From: Sulfurivermis sp041678005
GTDB taxonomy: Bacteria > Pseudomonadota > Gammaproteobacteria > Thiohalomonadales > Thiohalomonadaceae
Length of the DNA stretch: 64,000 bases
Assembly (NCBI GenBank): GCA_041678005.1
Contig: JBAYOW010000005.1
Coordinates: forward strand, 1-64,000
Reading direction: 5' to 3'
The position numbers and the translations under genes are program-made. This document shows positions 42,699 to 51,034 of this stretch, piece after piece. A model generated the notes under the pieces. The model saw nothing but the letters and a program-made list of their open reading frames with translations, did not search any database and was not told where the DNA came from. Positions within the stretch are counted from its first letter, which is position 1; the number at the start of each line of letters is the position of its first letter.

Positions 42699-42785
42699 GC
42701 CATATATTTCATTATGGCGTGAGTGAAAACACTGACGTTTTTGACATTGTAGAGCGCAAAAACCATCGACATCGCGCCGTATGTA
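42699..42785 (+). repeat. Dispersed intergenic repeat (family E), copy after the FNR-type gene
   Basis: Starts GCCATATATTTCATTATGGC GTGAG eight bases after the stop codon and ends CGCGCCGTATGTAGG, like the copy after ispH, which ends in GCGCCGTATGTGGG. It runs directly into the tandem repeat that follows. Confidence 0.6.
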
Positions 42786-43270
42786 GGAGGCCGCATGAAC
42801 CAGGATGGAAAGTTTTTTCCCTCTCCCCCAGCCCCTCTCCCGCAAGCGGGAGAGGGGTGCTTTGAAGGAGGCTATGGTTCATTTGTTCTATCATTCCCGC
42901 GCAGGGGGCATCCAGGAGTCAGGAATAACTGAACCATCGCTTATGCGAGTGCGTAATTTGGCGGCAGAACGTTGCTGCGCGGCAATACTGTATTACGCAG
43001 AAGGCTGTATGAACCAAGATAAAAAGTCTTTTCCCTCTCCCCCAGCCCCTCTCCCGCAAGCGGTAGAGGGGGCTTTGAAGGAGGCTACGGTTTAATTTAT
43101 TCTGTCATTTCCTCGCAGGCAGGGATCCAGGAGTCAGGAAGAACTGGCCCCCCGCTTATGCGAGTGCGTGGCGGAACGTTACGGCGTGGCAATACTGTAG
43201 TATGTAGAAGGCCGCATGAACCAGGATAAAAAGCCTTTTCCCTCTCCCGCAAGCAGGAGAGGGGGTTTGA
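42784..43270. repeat. About 2.3 tandem copies of a ~205-bp composite repeat
   Basis: Copy 1 spans about 42784-42999, copy 2 about 43000-43204 and a partial copy 3 about 43205-43270. Each copy begins near GCCGCATGAACCAGGAT, then has a GC-rich inverted repeat (CCCTCTCCCCCAGCCCCTCT then CCCGCAAGCGGGAGAGGG), a degenerate dRS3-like segment, CAGGAGTCAGGA, CGCTTATGCGAGTGCGT and a GGCGG-AAC-GTT...GGCAATACTGTA end. The same modules occur, in part, at 58461-58603. The rest of the gap 43271-43443 has no gene apart from the FNR-type site. Confidence 0.85.
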
Positions 43271-43357
43271 ATTCAAGTTTTGACAGTCAGTCCCGCAGCT
43301 ACATTCAGACTACTATTGTTGAATAGGCGGCTCGCCCCGAGTGTATTGATTGATGGA

Positions 43358-43371
43358 TTGCGACTTATCAA
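43358..43371 (+). promoter_or_regulatory. FNR-type site upstream of the SLAC1/TehA-family gene
   Basis: TTGCGACTTATCAA matches TTGAT-N4-ATCAA at 8 of 10 positions, with a perfect right half. It lies 72 bp before the start codon at 43444. Confidence 0.45.
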
Positions 43372-43443
43372 TGCATATGGCACTCTAATACTTTAGCGTT
43401 TTGCTCAAGTAATTCACCACCTACAAATACATGGAGTATCGTC

Positions 43444-44406
43444 ATGGCTCAACCTTTGCCCCAGCGACTCAAGTTTTTACCCATCTCGGCCTTTGCTACG
43501 GTAATGGGCATGAGTGGCCTGGCCATAGCATGGGAGAAGGCGCAGTTGCTGCACGGCTTTTCCGGCGTGGCGGGTGTGCTTTTTGTAGTTACTACTGCCT
43601 TGTTTGTCTTTTTGGCGCTGGCCTATGGCAGCAAGTTCTTGCTCTATCGCGAAGAGATATTGAAGGAATTGCATCATCCGGTGCGGCTTAGTTTTTTCCC
43701 CACCATCTCCATCAGTCTGATCCTCTTGTCTATCGCCTCCTACACTATTGACCAGAGTGTCTCGCAAGTCTTGTGGTGGTGCGGCAGTGCCTTGCATTTG
43801 CTGTTCACCCTGTATGTCTTGAATGCCTGGATCAGTCACGAACATTTCCAGATTCAGCACATGAACCCAGCCTGGTTCATACCAGTGGTGGGCAATGTCC
43901 TGGTACCGATCGTTGGCGTGGAACATGGCTATTTTGAGATTTCCTGGTTTTATTTCAGTATCGGCATGCTGTTTTGGGTAGTGCTGTTGACGATAGTTTT
44001 ATATCGCATCTTCTTTCATTCGCCCCTGCCGGGTAAGTTGTTACCTACTTTGTTTATCCTGATCGCGCCACCTGCTGTGGGATTTATTGCCTATTGGAAA
44101 CTGACTGGCGAAATCGATGCCTTTGCCCGAGTGCTTTATTACTCCGGTTTGTTCACCACCATGTTGTTGTTGGTACAGTTGCGGCGCTTTACCCGCTTGA
44201 AATTTTTTCTTTCCTGGTGGGCTTATTCCTTTCCCCTGGCCGCAATCACTATTGCTACATTTGTAATGTATCAGAGCCTTGGCTTTGTGCAGTTGATGTG
44301 GCTGGGGAACATCCTGTTGGCCTGTCTTTCGTTGGTAATAATTATGCTGGTTGGCTATACCGCCATGGCGGTGAGGCGTGGCGAGATCTGTATGCCAGAG
44401 GAATGA
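43444..44406 (+). CDS. SLAC1/TehA-family anion transporter (TDT family)
   Basis: A 320-residue inner-membrane protein with about ten membrane segments. HHPVRLSFFPTISISLILLS and MNPAWFIPVVGNVLVPIVGV are typical of the TDT family (TehA, plant SLAC1), channels or carriers for small anions such as chloride, nitrate or dicarboxylates. GGAG lies 7 bp before the ATG. It is followed after 56 bp by a conserved small protein. Its FNR-type site and closeness to nirS suggest a role in nitrite or nitrate handling, but the substrate is inferred. Confidence 0.82.
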   Translation: MAQPLPQRLKFLPISAFATVMGMSGLAIAWEKAQLLHGFSGVAGVLFVVTTALFVFLALAYGSKFLLYREEILKELHHPVRLSFFPTISISLILLSIASYTIDQSVSQVLWWCGSALHLLFTLYVLNAWISHEHFQIQHMNPAWFIPVVGNVLVPIVGVEHGYFEISWFYFSIGMLFWVVLLTIVLYRIFFHSPLPGKLLPTLFILIAPPAVGFIAYWKLTGEIDAFARVLYYSGLFTTMLLLVQLRRFTRLKFFLSWWAYSFPLAAITIATFVMYQSLGFVQLMWLGNILLACLSLVIIMLVGYTAMAVRRGEICMPEE

Positions 44407-44462
44407 TCTTGTTCAATTGAAGTTTGACTTTTATTTGCAGGTAAATAAAGAGGTAGAAAATT

Positions 44463-44855
44463 ATGAAAAAAATGATGTTGCAGGACGTCTATCCTGTTTA
44501 TTCACTTGAGTTGCCTAAGAGCGAAACTCAGGACAATTCGGTCGATGCCATTATCGATTTTCTTAAGGCGCGGATCGAGGAGCATCCAGCGGCGGTATAT
44601 ATAGGCGTATTTGATCATTACAGTCATACCAAATCCTTGCCGGAAGGCGAGATTGCGCCAGAAATCCTCGATGCAAAAAATTTGATTTTCTGTTTTGGTA
44701 TCAAGTTGCCCAATCCAGGTGTGCTGGCCGTGCGGCCGCGTTCTATTGGTGTTGTTGAGCTGGCCGATAAATTTATCGTCAACTACATGGAAGCACCGAT
44801 GCCGATGGCCAATCAAGCGATGGAAAGTTGGTTCATGGCACTAAAAAACAAGTGA
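44463..44855 (+). CDS. Conserved protein of unknown function
   Basis: A 130-residue soluble protein without signal peptide or membrane segment. Notable parts are YIGVFDHYSHTKSLPEGEIA, ILDAKNLIFCFGIKLPNPGV and LADKFIVNYMEAPMPMANQA. There is a single cysteine (in IFCFG) and several histidines. I do not recognise a characterised family. AGAGGTAG precedes the ATG. It is probably co-transcribed with the upstream transporter and is followed by a broken NifX-like gene. Confidence 0.8.
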   Translation: MKKMMLQDVYPVYSLELPKSETQDNSVDAIIDFLKARIEEHPAAVYIGVFDHYSHTKSLPEGEIAPEILDAKNLIFCFGIKLPNPGVLAVRPRSIGVVELADKFIVNYMEAPMPMANQAMESWFMALKNK

Positions 44856-44865
44856 TGTTATGTCC

Positions 44866-45021
44866 ATGCGCGTTGCAGTGACCAGTCAGAATTTTCGCAC
44901 CATTACTGGCCATGCCGACACTGGCAAGACACTGTGCTCCATAGTGTACATATGTTCACTGCGTCATTTGACACAGTTTAATGGCATAAGCCGTAGTTCC
45001 AGTCAGTCTCTTTATGCCTAA
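44866..45021 (+). pseudogene. Truncated start of a NifX-like (Fe-Mo cofactor family) gene
   Basis: The frame starting at ATG 44866 reads MRVAVTSQNFRTITGHA, the characteristic N-terminus of small NifX/NifB-C-like proteins, which normally continue with GKTRRF and a ~100-residue domain. Here the sequence departs from the family after about 17-21 residues and ends in TAA at 45021 after 51 codons of unrelated sequence. It is therefore a remnant with the rest deleted. It lies between the unknown protein and the copper receptor; the deletion end point is near 44915-44930. Confidence 0.6.
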
Positions 45022-45106
45022 TTCGTATTGAATCAACCACTTGGTGCCTGGTATTGCTTTTGCATTCTCTTTTGTTATTTGTGTGTAAATAATAAAGGGA
45101 GAAATC

Positions 45107-47089
45107 ATGCAACGCAGTGTACTTAGCCTGGCAATACTTTGTGCCATACAACAAACCGTGAGCGCTGAAGAATCGGCAGATCTTGGCAGTGTCGTGATCA
45201 CGGCACCAGCGATGGAGGTGCCGCTGACCGTGGTCACCGATCCCAAAGCGCCCAGGCAGCCCTTGCCTGCGCACGATGGTGCTGATTATCTGAAGACCAT
45301 CCCTGGTTTTAATGTCATCCGTAAGGGTGGTGCCGATGGCGATCCTGTGTTGCGCGGCATGGCCGCCTCAAGGTTGAATATCCTGCAGGATGGCGAGGCG
45401 GTACTCGGTGGCTGTGGCGGTCGCATGGATCCACCAACAGCCTATATCTATCCTGAATCCTTCGATAAGGTCACTGTCATCAAGGGCCCACAGACCGTGC
45501 GTTATGGGCCGGTTGGCTCGGCCGGCACGGTGTTGTTTGAGCGTGATCCGATTCGTTATACCGAAGCTGGCTGGCAGGCCTACGGCAGTGCACTGTTTGG
45601 CAGCTTTGGCCGCAATGATCAGGTGGTCAGTGCCAGTGGTGGTAGCGAGAAATTTTATCTGCGCGGCGGTGCTACCCGCTCGCAGATGGATGATTACAAG
45701 GATGGAGATGGCAATACGGTGCACGGTGAATACAAACGCTGGAGCACTGATCTGGCCTTGGGCTGGACGCCGGATGACAATACCACGCTGGAGTTGTCTG
45801 CGGCGCGCAGTGATGGTGAAGCGGCCTACGCCGATCGCATGATGGATGGTGTTGCCTTCGAACGCGAGAACTGGGGCATCAAGTTCGAGCGGCGCAACAT
45901 TTCCGACATCGTAGAGAAGATAGAGGCCCAGGCCTATTACAACTATGTCGATCATGTGATGGACAATTACTCATTGCGTCCTTTGTCCATGGGAACAAAA
46001 AGGGTGGGTAATCCGGATCGCAAGACTACCGGAGTGCGCCTTGCCTCAACTTTGAATACTGGTGCAAACACGAAAACGAACATCGGCATCGATCAGCAGA
46101 GCAATACACACACGTCCCGCTCCAGCCAGAATCAGGACATGATGCCTTACCAGGATAAAGCGCGCATTGAAGATGCCAATTTCGATAATCTCGGTGTGTT
46201 TGGTGAGCTTACCTACGATGTCAGCGTTCAGGATCGCGTACTTGCCGGTTTGCGTGCCGATCGCTGGAAGGCTGAGGACAAGCGCAGCACTGGCTCTACA
46301 GCAAACGTTGAACGTAGCAAGACGCTTGTCAGTGGGTTTTTGCGCCATGAGCATGATTTCAATGCTGGCACCACCGGGTATCTTGGCCTGGGCCATAGTG
46401 AACGCTTCCCTGACTATTGGGAGCTGATCAACAAGCAAAGCGAGTATACAGACAGCGCCTTTCATACCAAGCCAGAAAAGGTCAACCAGATCGATGTCGG
46501 TTTGATTCGTGAGTCTGGGCCCTGGCATTTATCCGTGGCCGGGTTTGTCAATCGCACCGATGACTACATCCTGGTGGATACACGATATCCAGGCAAGGTA
46601 GGTACCACCATCGCGCGCAATATCGATGCCCGTACCTGGGGTGGCGAGGCCGGTCTTATCTGGGCGGCCAGTGGTTGGAAGCTGGATGGCACGCTGGCTT
46701 ATGTGCGCGGTGATAACAGAACCGACGGCACGGCGCTGGCACAATTGCCGCCGCTTGAGTTGCGTCTGGGAGCGGAGTACGGTACTGGCGTATGGTCGGT
46801 CGGTGGCATGCTGCGTTCGGTTGCCAAGCAAGACCGTGTGGATATAGGTGCAGGCAGTATTGTTGGGCAGGACATCGATGAAACCAGTGGTTTCAGCGTG
46901 TTTTCCATCAATGGCTCATGGAAACCCAGCAAGCTGGTGCAGCTTACTGCTGGCGTAGATAACCTGTTTAACAAGAACTATGCCGAGCATATCAGTCGCG
47001 CCGGTTTTGATGTGAGTGGCTACGAGCAAACTACCCGCATCAACGAGCCAGGTCGTACCTATTGGCTGAAGGCCAGCATCAAGCTTTGA
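45107..47089 (+). CDS. oprC: TonB-dependent copper receptor (OprC/NosA type)
   Basis: A 660-residue outer-membrane receptor. A signal peptide (MQRSVLSLAILCAIQQTVSA) is followed by the plug domain with DPKAPRQPLPAHDGADYLKT, GGCGGRMDPPTAYIYPE and VIKGPQTVRYGPVGSAGTVL, then a 22-strand barrel ending in the C-terminal RTYWLKASIKL. The Cys and Met-containing plug segment matches TonB-dependent copper receptors such as OprC and NosA; NosA supplies copper for nitrous-oxide reductase in P. stutzeri. GGGAG precedes the ATG. A 7-bp hairpin without T-run follows at 47098-47117. Confidence 0.9.
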   Translation: MQRSVLSLAILCAIQQTVSAEESADLGSVVITAPAMEVPLTVVTDPKAPRQPLPAHDGADYLKTIPGFNVIRKGGADGDPVLRGMAASRLNILQDGEAVLGGCGGRMDPPTAYIYPESFDKVTVIKGPQTVRYGPVGSAGTVLFERDPIRYTEAGWQAYGSALFGSFGRNDQVVSASGGSEKFYLRGGATRSQMDDYKDGDGNTVHGEYKRWSTDLALGWTPDDNTTLELSAARSDGEAAYADRMMDGVAFERENWGIKFERRNISDIVEKIEAQAYYNYVDHVMDNYSLRPLSMGTKRVGNPDRKTTGVRLASTLNTGANTKTNIGIDQQSNTHTSRSSQNQDMMPYQDKARIEDANFDNLGVFGELTYDVSVQDRVLAGLRADRWKAEDKRSTGSTANVERSKTLVSGFLRHEHDFNAGTTGYLGLGHSERFPDYWELINKQSEYTDSAFHTKPEKVNQIDVGLIRESGPWHLSVAGFVNRTDDYILVDTRYPGKVGTTIARNIDARTWGGEAGLIWAASGWKLDGTLAYVRGDNRTDGTALAQLPPLELRLGAEYGTGVWSVGGMLRSVAKQDRVDIGAGSIVGQDIDETSGFSVFSINGSWKPSKLVQLTAGVDNLFNKNYAEHISRAGFDVSGYEQTTRINEPGRTYWLKASIKL

Positions 47090-47154
47090 ATCTGAGGCAG
47101 GCACAGGGATGTGCCTGATGATTCCTGCCAATGCGTGTATTAACCAGGTGGCGA

Positions 47155-47168
47155 TTGATAATAATCAT
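47155..47168 (+). promoter_or_regulatory. FNR-type site upstream of the sigma54 activator
   Basis: TTGATAATAATCAT matches TTGAT-N4-ATCAA at 9 of 10 positions. It lies 62 bp before the start codon at 47231. Confidence 0.6.
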
Positions 47169-47230
47169 GGAGTTTTGTGCCGTATATGGCATATGTTTCA
47201 AGCCGGTTGACGTAATTGGCGAAAAATACC

Positions 47231-48550
47231 ATGTCGAAGCTGGCTAATGATGAAATTCCCACCGAGTTGTTGTCTATATTAGATGTATTCAATGAGCCTG
47301 CTTCGCTGCTGAGCACAGATTACCGCATCCTCGCGACCAATCAGGCATATCGCCGCACCTACGCTGATGGTCAGCCGTTCAAGAATCGTTTTTGCTATGA
47401 AGTGTCGCATCGCTATACCTTGCCATGCGATCAGGTAGGCGAGAACTGCCCTTTGAAAAATGCTGTAGCAAGCAATACACCGCAGCGTGTGCTGCATCTG
47501 CACCACACGCCCAACGGCGAGGAACATGTGGATGTGGAAATGGCGCCGATCCTGGACAAGGCTGGCAATGTTCGATTTTTGCTCGAACGCATGCGTATCA
47601 GTCGGCTGGCCAGTCCGTTACCCAAGGCTGGCGGTTTGGTAGGGCGGGCAGCCAGCTTCAACAAGGTTCTGGAGTTGGTTGAACGTGTTGCCACCAGTAA
47701 CAGTACCGTGTTGCTGTTGGGTGAATCAGGCACCGGCAAGGAACTGATTGCCCAGGCAGTGCATGAGGCCAGCGTGCGGCGCAACGGGCCTTTCGTGCCG
47801 GTGGACTGCACGGGACTTACAGAGACATTGTTTGAGAGCGAATTGTTTGGTCATGAAAAAGGCTCTTTCACCGGCGCCCATACGCGCAAGTTCGGTCTGG
47901 TGGAGGCGGCGCATGGCGGTACGCTGTTTCTCGACGAGATCGGCGAGATCCCGCTGGCGCAACAAGTAAAATTATTGCGCCTGCTGGAAAGTAGCACCTT
48001 TCGTCGTGTCGGTGGGGTTGAGCCACAAAAGGCTGAATTCAGACTGGTCTGCGCGACTCATCGTGATCTCAGGGCAATGGTTGAGGCCGGCAGCTTCCGC
48101 CGTGATCTTTATTACCGCATCAATGCCTTTCCCATCCATATACCGGCCTTGCGCGAGCGCCTTGAAGACTTGTCGCTGCTGGCAGAAAGCATGCTGCAAC
48201 GGGTGGGTGGTGAGCGCCAATTAAGTCTGGACAAGGCAGTCATGACCTGTCTGCGTAACTACAGCTTCCCCGGCAATATCCGCGAGCTACGCAATATTCT
48301 GGAGCGTGCCAGTTTGTTGTGTGATGGTGAGGAGATCAAGCCTGAGCATCTGCCGGAGGAGTGTTGCGGGGGCAATGAGGTGGGTGCTTTACGGCCTGCT
48401 TTTTATGATGAGGTAATCCCCTTGGAAGAAGTCGAACAGCGCTACCTGCTTTGGGCCCTGGCGAGTTTTCAGGGCGACAAACGGGCACTGGCCAAACAGC
48501 TTGGACTTTCCGAGCGAACGCTTTACCGTAAGCTCAGTACGGTTCGTTAG
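47231..48550 (+). CDS. Sigma54-dependent activator with Cys-containing PAS domain
   Basis: A 439-residue enhancer-binding protein. Residues ~12-122 form a PAS-like sensor with three cysteines (FCYEVSHRYTLPCDQVGENC; Cys55, Cys66, Cys73). The AAA+ domain has Walker A GESGTGK (164-170), the sigma54-contact loop as GSFTGA (211-216) and Walker B TLFLDE. A C-terminal Fis-type helix-turn-helix (KRALAKQLGLSERTLYRKL) ends it. No receiver domain is present. The start is ATG 47231 rather than TTG 47216. Between the copper receptor and nirS, it is a candidate regulator of either; its signal (redox, metal or NO) is unknown. Confidence 0.88.
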   Translation: MSKLANDEIPTELLSILDVFNEPASLLSTDYRILATNQAYRRTYADGQPFKNRFCYEVSHRYTLPCDQVGENCPLKNAVASNTPQRVLHLHHTPNGEEHVDVEMAPILDKAGNVRFLLERMRISRLASPLPKAGGLVGRAASFNKVLELVERVATSNSTVLLLGESGTGKELIAQAVHEASVRRNGPFVPVDCTGLTETLFESELFGHEKGSFTGAHTRKFGLVEAAHGGTLFLDEIGEIPLAQQVKLLRLLESSTFRRVGGVEPQKAEFRLVCATHRDLRAMVEAGSFRRDLYYRINAFPIHIPALRERLEDLSLLAESMLQRVGGERQLSLDKAVMTCLRNYSFPGNIRELRNILERASLLCDGEEIKPEHLPEECCGGNEVGALRPAFYDEVIPLEEVEQRYLLWALASFQGDKRALAKQLGLSERTLYRKLSTVR

Positions 48551-48748
48551 CGCTAATCCCTTTTTCGTAAATGAATGGCAATCGCAAGATACGCATAACT
48601 AGTGAAGTTTATTCCGTGTACCACGGGGTGGTTATAACCTGTATGCAGGTCTTTGGTGCAACGATAATGCGATTAGTCAAGCCATCGGTAAACCCGATGT
48701 CATCTATCGTATAAATTCATTAAAAATCATATGGTTACATTCGCATTC

Positions 48749-48762
48749 TTGATGTGCGTCAA
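48749..48762 (+). promoter_or_regulatory. FNR-type site upstream of nirS
   Basis: TTGATGTGCGTCAA matches TTGAT-N4-ATCAA at 9 of 10 positions, 101 bp before the nirS start. In Pseudomonas, nirS is activated by the FNR relatives ANR/DNR through such sites. No convincing sigma54 -24/-12 promoter was found in the 313-bp spacer 48551-48863. Confidence 0.7.
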
Positions 48763-48863
48763 GGTTGTTCTGTTTCTGCACACCCAGTATTTCCACTTGT
48801 TTTATCCGTGTATATAAGCGCAGGAGCAAATTACCTGCATCACATAAACAAAGGGATGGAGTC

Positions 48864-50603
48864 ATGACAACAGATAAAGAATATTTACTACGGAGTTTTT
48901 CATTGGGGCTGGCACTTGCGGGTATGGTATTTGGTTTGTCCACTACGCCTGCACTGGCAGCAGACAGCAAGCATGTGCCGGATACTGAGTTGCGTTACCA
49001 GGGCGCGCCATTGTCGATGAAAAATGGCGGCGACATACCAGCTGGGCCGCTGCCGCCAGCTATTACAGAAGCAGAATTTGCCCGCGGTAAACAGGTCTTT
49101 TTTGAGCGTTGCGCCGGTTGTCATGGTGTTTTGCGCAAGGGTGCGACTGGCAAGGCATTGACACCTGATATTACCCTGGCGAAGGGTACGGATTATCTTA
49201 AGGCCTTTATTGGTTATGGCTCACCCGCCGGTATGCCGGCCTGGGGTACGACAGGCGTGTTGACGGCCGATGAGGTCGATCTAATGGCGCGTTATCTTCA
49301 GCATGAGCCGCCCACACCGCCTGAGTATGGTCTGGCAGACATGAAGGCTACCTGGAAGGTGCATGTGCCACCTGAGAAGCGGCCAACAAAAAAGCTCAAC
49401 TCATTGGATTTGGAAAATATTTTCTCTGTAACCTTGCGTGATGCCGGCCAGATTGCTCTGGTCGATGGCGATAAAAAGAAGCTGATCTCTGTTATAGATA
49501 CGGGTTATGCCGTGCATATATCACGTATTTCTTCCTCTGGACGCTATCTGTTTGTCATTGGCCGCGATGCCAAGATTGACTTGATCGATCTTTGGATGAA
49601 AGAACCTGCGGTGGTTGCCGAGATCAAGGTGGGCTTGGAGGCGCGCTCAGTAGAGACCTCGAAATACAAGGGCTATGAAGATAAATATGCAGTGGCTGGC
49701 ACTTATTGGCCGCCACAGTTTGTCATTATGGATGGCGATACGCTGGAGCCGAGGAAGATCGTTGGCACACGTGGCATGACGGTGGATACCCAGGAGTATC
49801 ATCCTGAGCCGCGTGTGGCAGCCATTATTGCCTCGCATGAGCACCCGGAATTCATTGTTAACGTCAAGGAGACCGGCAAGGTTCTAATGGCGAATTATGA
49901 GGACCTCAACAACCTCAAGTTGACCGAGATCAGTGCCGCACGTTTTCTGCATGATGGTGGCTGGGATGCCTCGCATCGCTATTTTATGTCGGCAGCCAAT
50001 GCCTCTAACCAGATTGCAGTGATCGACTCCAGGGAGCAAAAACTGGCGGCACTGGTCGATGTTGGTAACACCCCGAATCCAGGTCGTGGAGCAAATTTTA
50101 TTGATCCGCAGTTTGGTCCAGTTTGGGCGACTAGTGATCTGGGCGATGACGGTATATCGCTGATAGGCACCGACCCGATTAAACATAAGGATCAGGCATG
50201 GAAGGTGGTACGGACGTTGAAGGGTCAAGGTGGTGGTTCGCTGTTTATCAAAACGCATCCACAATCCAGCAATCTATACGTTGATACCACACTAAACCCT
50301 GATCCAAAGATTGCGCAGTCGGTAGTGGTATTTGATATTCGGGATCTGGATAAGGGTTATCAAGTATTGCCGATTGCCGAGTGGGCAGAGCTGGGTGATG
50401 GTGCCAAGCTGGTGGTGCAGCCGGAGTTCAACAAGGCAGGTGATGAGGTTTGGTTCTCGGTCTGGAGCGGCAAGGAGCATCAATCGGCATTGGTGGTGGT
50501 CGATGACAAGACCCGCAAGCTCAAGGCCGTGGTCAAGGACAAGCGACTGATAACGCCTACCGGCAAGTTCAACATCTACAACACACAACACGATATCTAT
50601 TGA
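48864..50603 (+). CDS. nirS: Cytochrome cd1 nitrite reductase
   Basis: NirS reduces nitrite to nitric oxide in the periplasm during denitrification. The 579-residue product has a signal peptide ending near TTPALA, a cytochrome c domain with heme motif CAGCH (83-87) and a Met ligand in GMPAWG (124), and the eight-bladed d1-heme propeller with SHEHPEFIVNVKETGK and FLHDGGWDASHRYFM, which hold the conserved active-site histidines, ending in TGKFNIYNTQHDIY. The start ATG 48864 follows GGATGGA; a longer frame from 48765 is not supported. None of the usual partner genes (nirC, nirF, nirDLGH, nirJ, nirE, nirN) is in the window. Confidence 0.97.
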   Translation: MTTDKEYLLRSFSLGLALAGMVFGLSTTPALAADSKHVPDTELRYQGAPLSMKNGGDIPAGPLPPAITEAEFARGKQVFFERCAGCHGVLRKGATGKALTPDITLAKGTDYLKAFIGYGSPAGMPAWGTTGVLTADEVDLMARYLQHEPPTPPEYGLADMKATWKVHVPPEKRPTKKLNSLDLENIFSVTLRDAGQIALVDGDKKKLISVIDTGYAVHISRISSSGRYLFVIGRDAKIDLIDLWMKEPAVVAEIKVGLEARSVETSKYKGYEDKYAVAGTYWPPQFVIMDGDTLEPRKIVGTRGMTVDTQEYHPEPRVAAIIASHEHPEFIVNVKETGKVLMANYEDLNNLKLTEISAARFLHDGGWDASHRYFMSAANASNQIAVIDSREQKLAALVDVGNTPNPGRGANFIDPQFGPVWATSDLGDDGISLIGTDPIKHKDQAWKVVRTLKGQGGGSLFIKTHPQSSNLYVDTTLNPDPKIAQSVVVFDIRDLDKGYQVLPIAEWAELGDGAKLVVQPEFNKAGDEVWFSVWSGKEHQSALVVVDDKTRKLKAVVKDKRLITPTGKFNIYNTQHDIY

Positions 50604-50611
50604 TATCATGT

Positions 50612-50633
50612 AGGTGGGGCCTCGGCCCCACCT
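50612..50633 (+). terminator. Probable terminator after nirS
   Basis: AGGTGGGGC and GCCCCACCT form a 9-bp GC-rich stem 8 bp after the nirS stop, followed by TTGTCTATTTT, a weak T-rich tract. Confidence 0.6.
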
Positions 50634-50676
50634 TGTCTATTTTCACACCATGGATATATAAACCGCTGCGCTAGTA

Positions 50677-50755
50677 GCCAGCATATTTCATCAGGTCGTG
50701 AGAAAAATATCTGATTTTGTTATCGTTAACAGGTTTTGTGCCTGTTTTCAGGATG
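50677..50755 (+). repeat. Dispersed intergenic repeat (family E), copy after nirS
   Basis: Reads GCCAGCATATTTCATCAGG then TCGTGAGAAAAATATCTG and a TTGTTATCGTTAACAGG stretch. The rest of the gap 50756-51034 holds no recognisable gene or RNA. Confidence 0.55.
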
Positions 50756-51034
50756 AGCTGAGCAAAGTTATAGGGGCGAGCTTTCTGGTCGATAGCTATG
50801 TCACGATAGAGGCAACTCGTTCCTCGAAGCATTAATATGCCTGGCCTGTAGCTGTATTTATTTTATGCGGCAATAGCAGAGCACGAGTTGCCCGCTGGTG
50901 ATTTTATTGTTCATCGGCATGAATTTTGGATCTGCCAAGGGTGGGGCAAGTTGTTTTATCAACGGTACTATGCAGGCTATAGATAAAATCAAACTCTGCT
51001 TGTTAGAGTTGTTTGAAGCAAAGGCAGGTGGTCG

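Noticed and set aside
42784..43270. CRISPR array
   Set aside because: The repeat unit is ~205 bp, imperfect, and has no short regular repeat-spacer pattern or cas genes nearby.
44968..44981. FNR-type site upstream of the copper receptor (TTGACACAGTTTAA)
   Set aside because: Only 7 of 10 consensus positions match and the right half is poor. It also lies inside the remnant reading frame. Too weak to list as a feature.
47098..47117. Terminator after the copper receptor gene
   Set aside because: CAGGCAC/GTGCCTG forms a 7-bp stem but no T-run follows, so it was only mentioned and not called.
48551..48863. Sigma54 promoter for nirS
   Set aside because: TGGCA at about 48574 has no GC at the required 10-base distance, and no other GG-N10-GC pair with good flanks was found.
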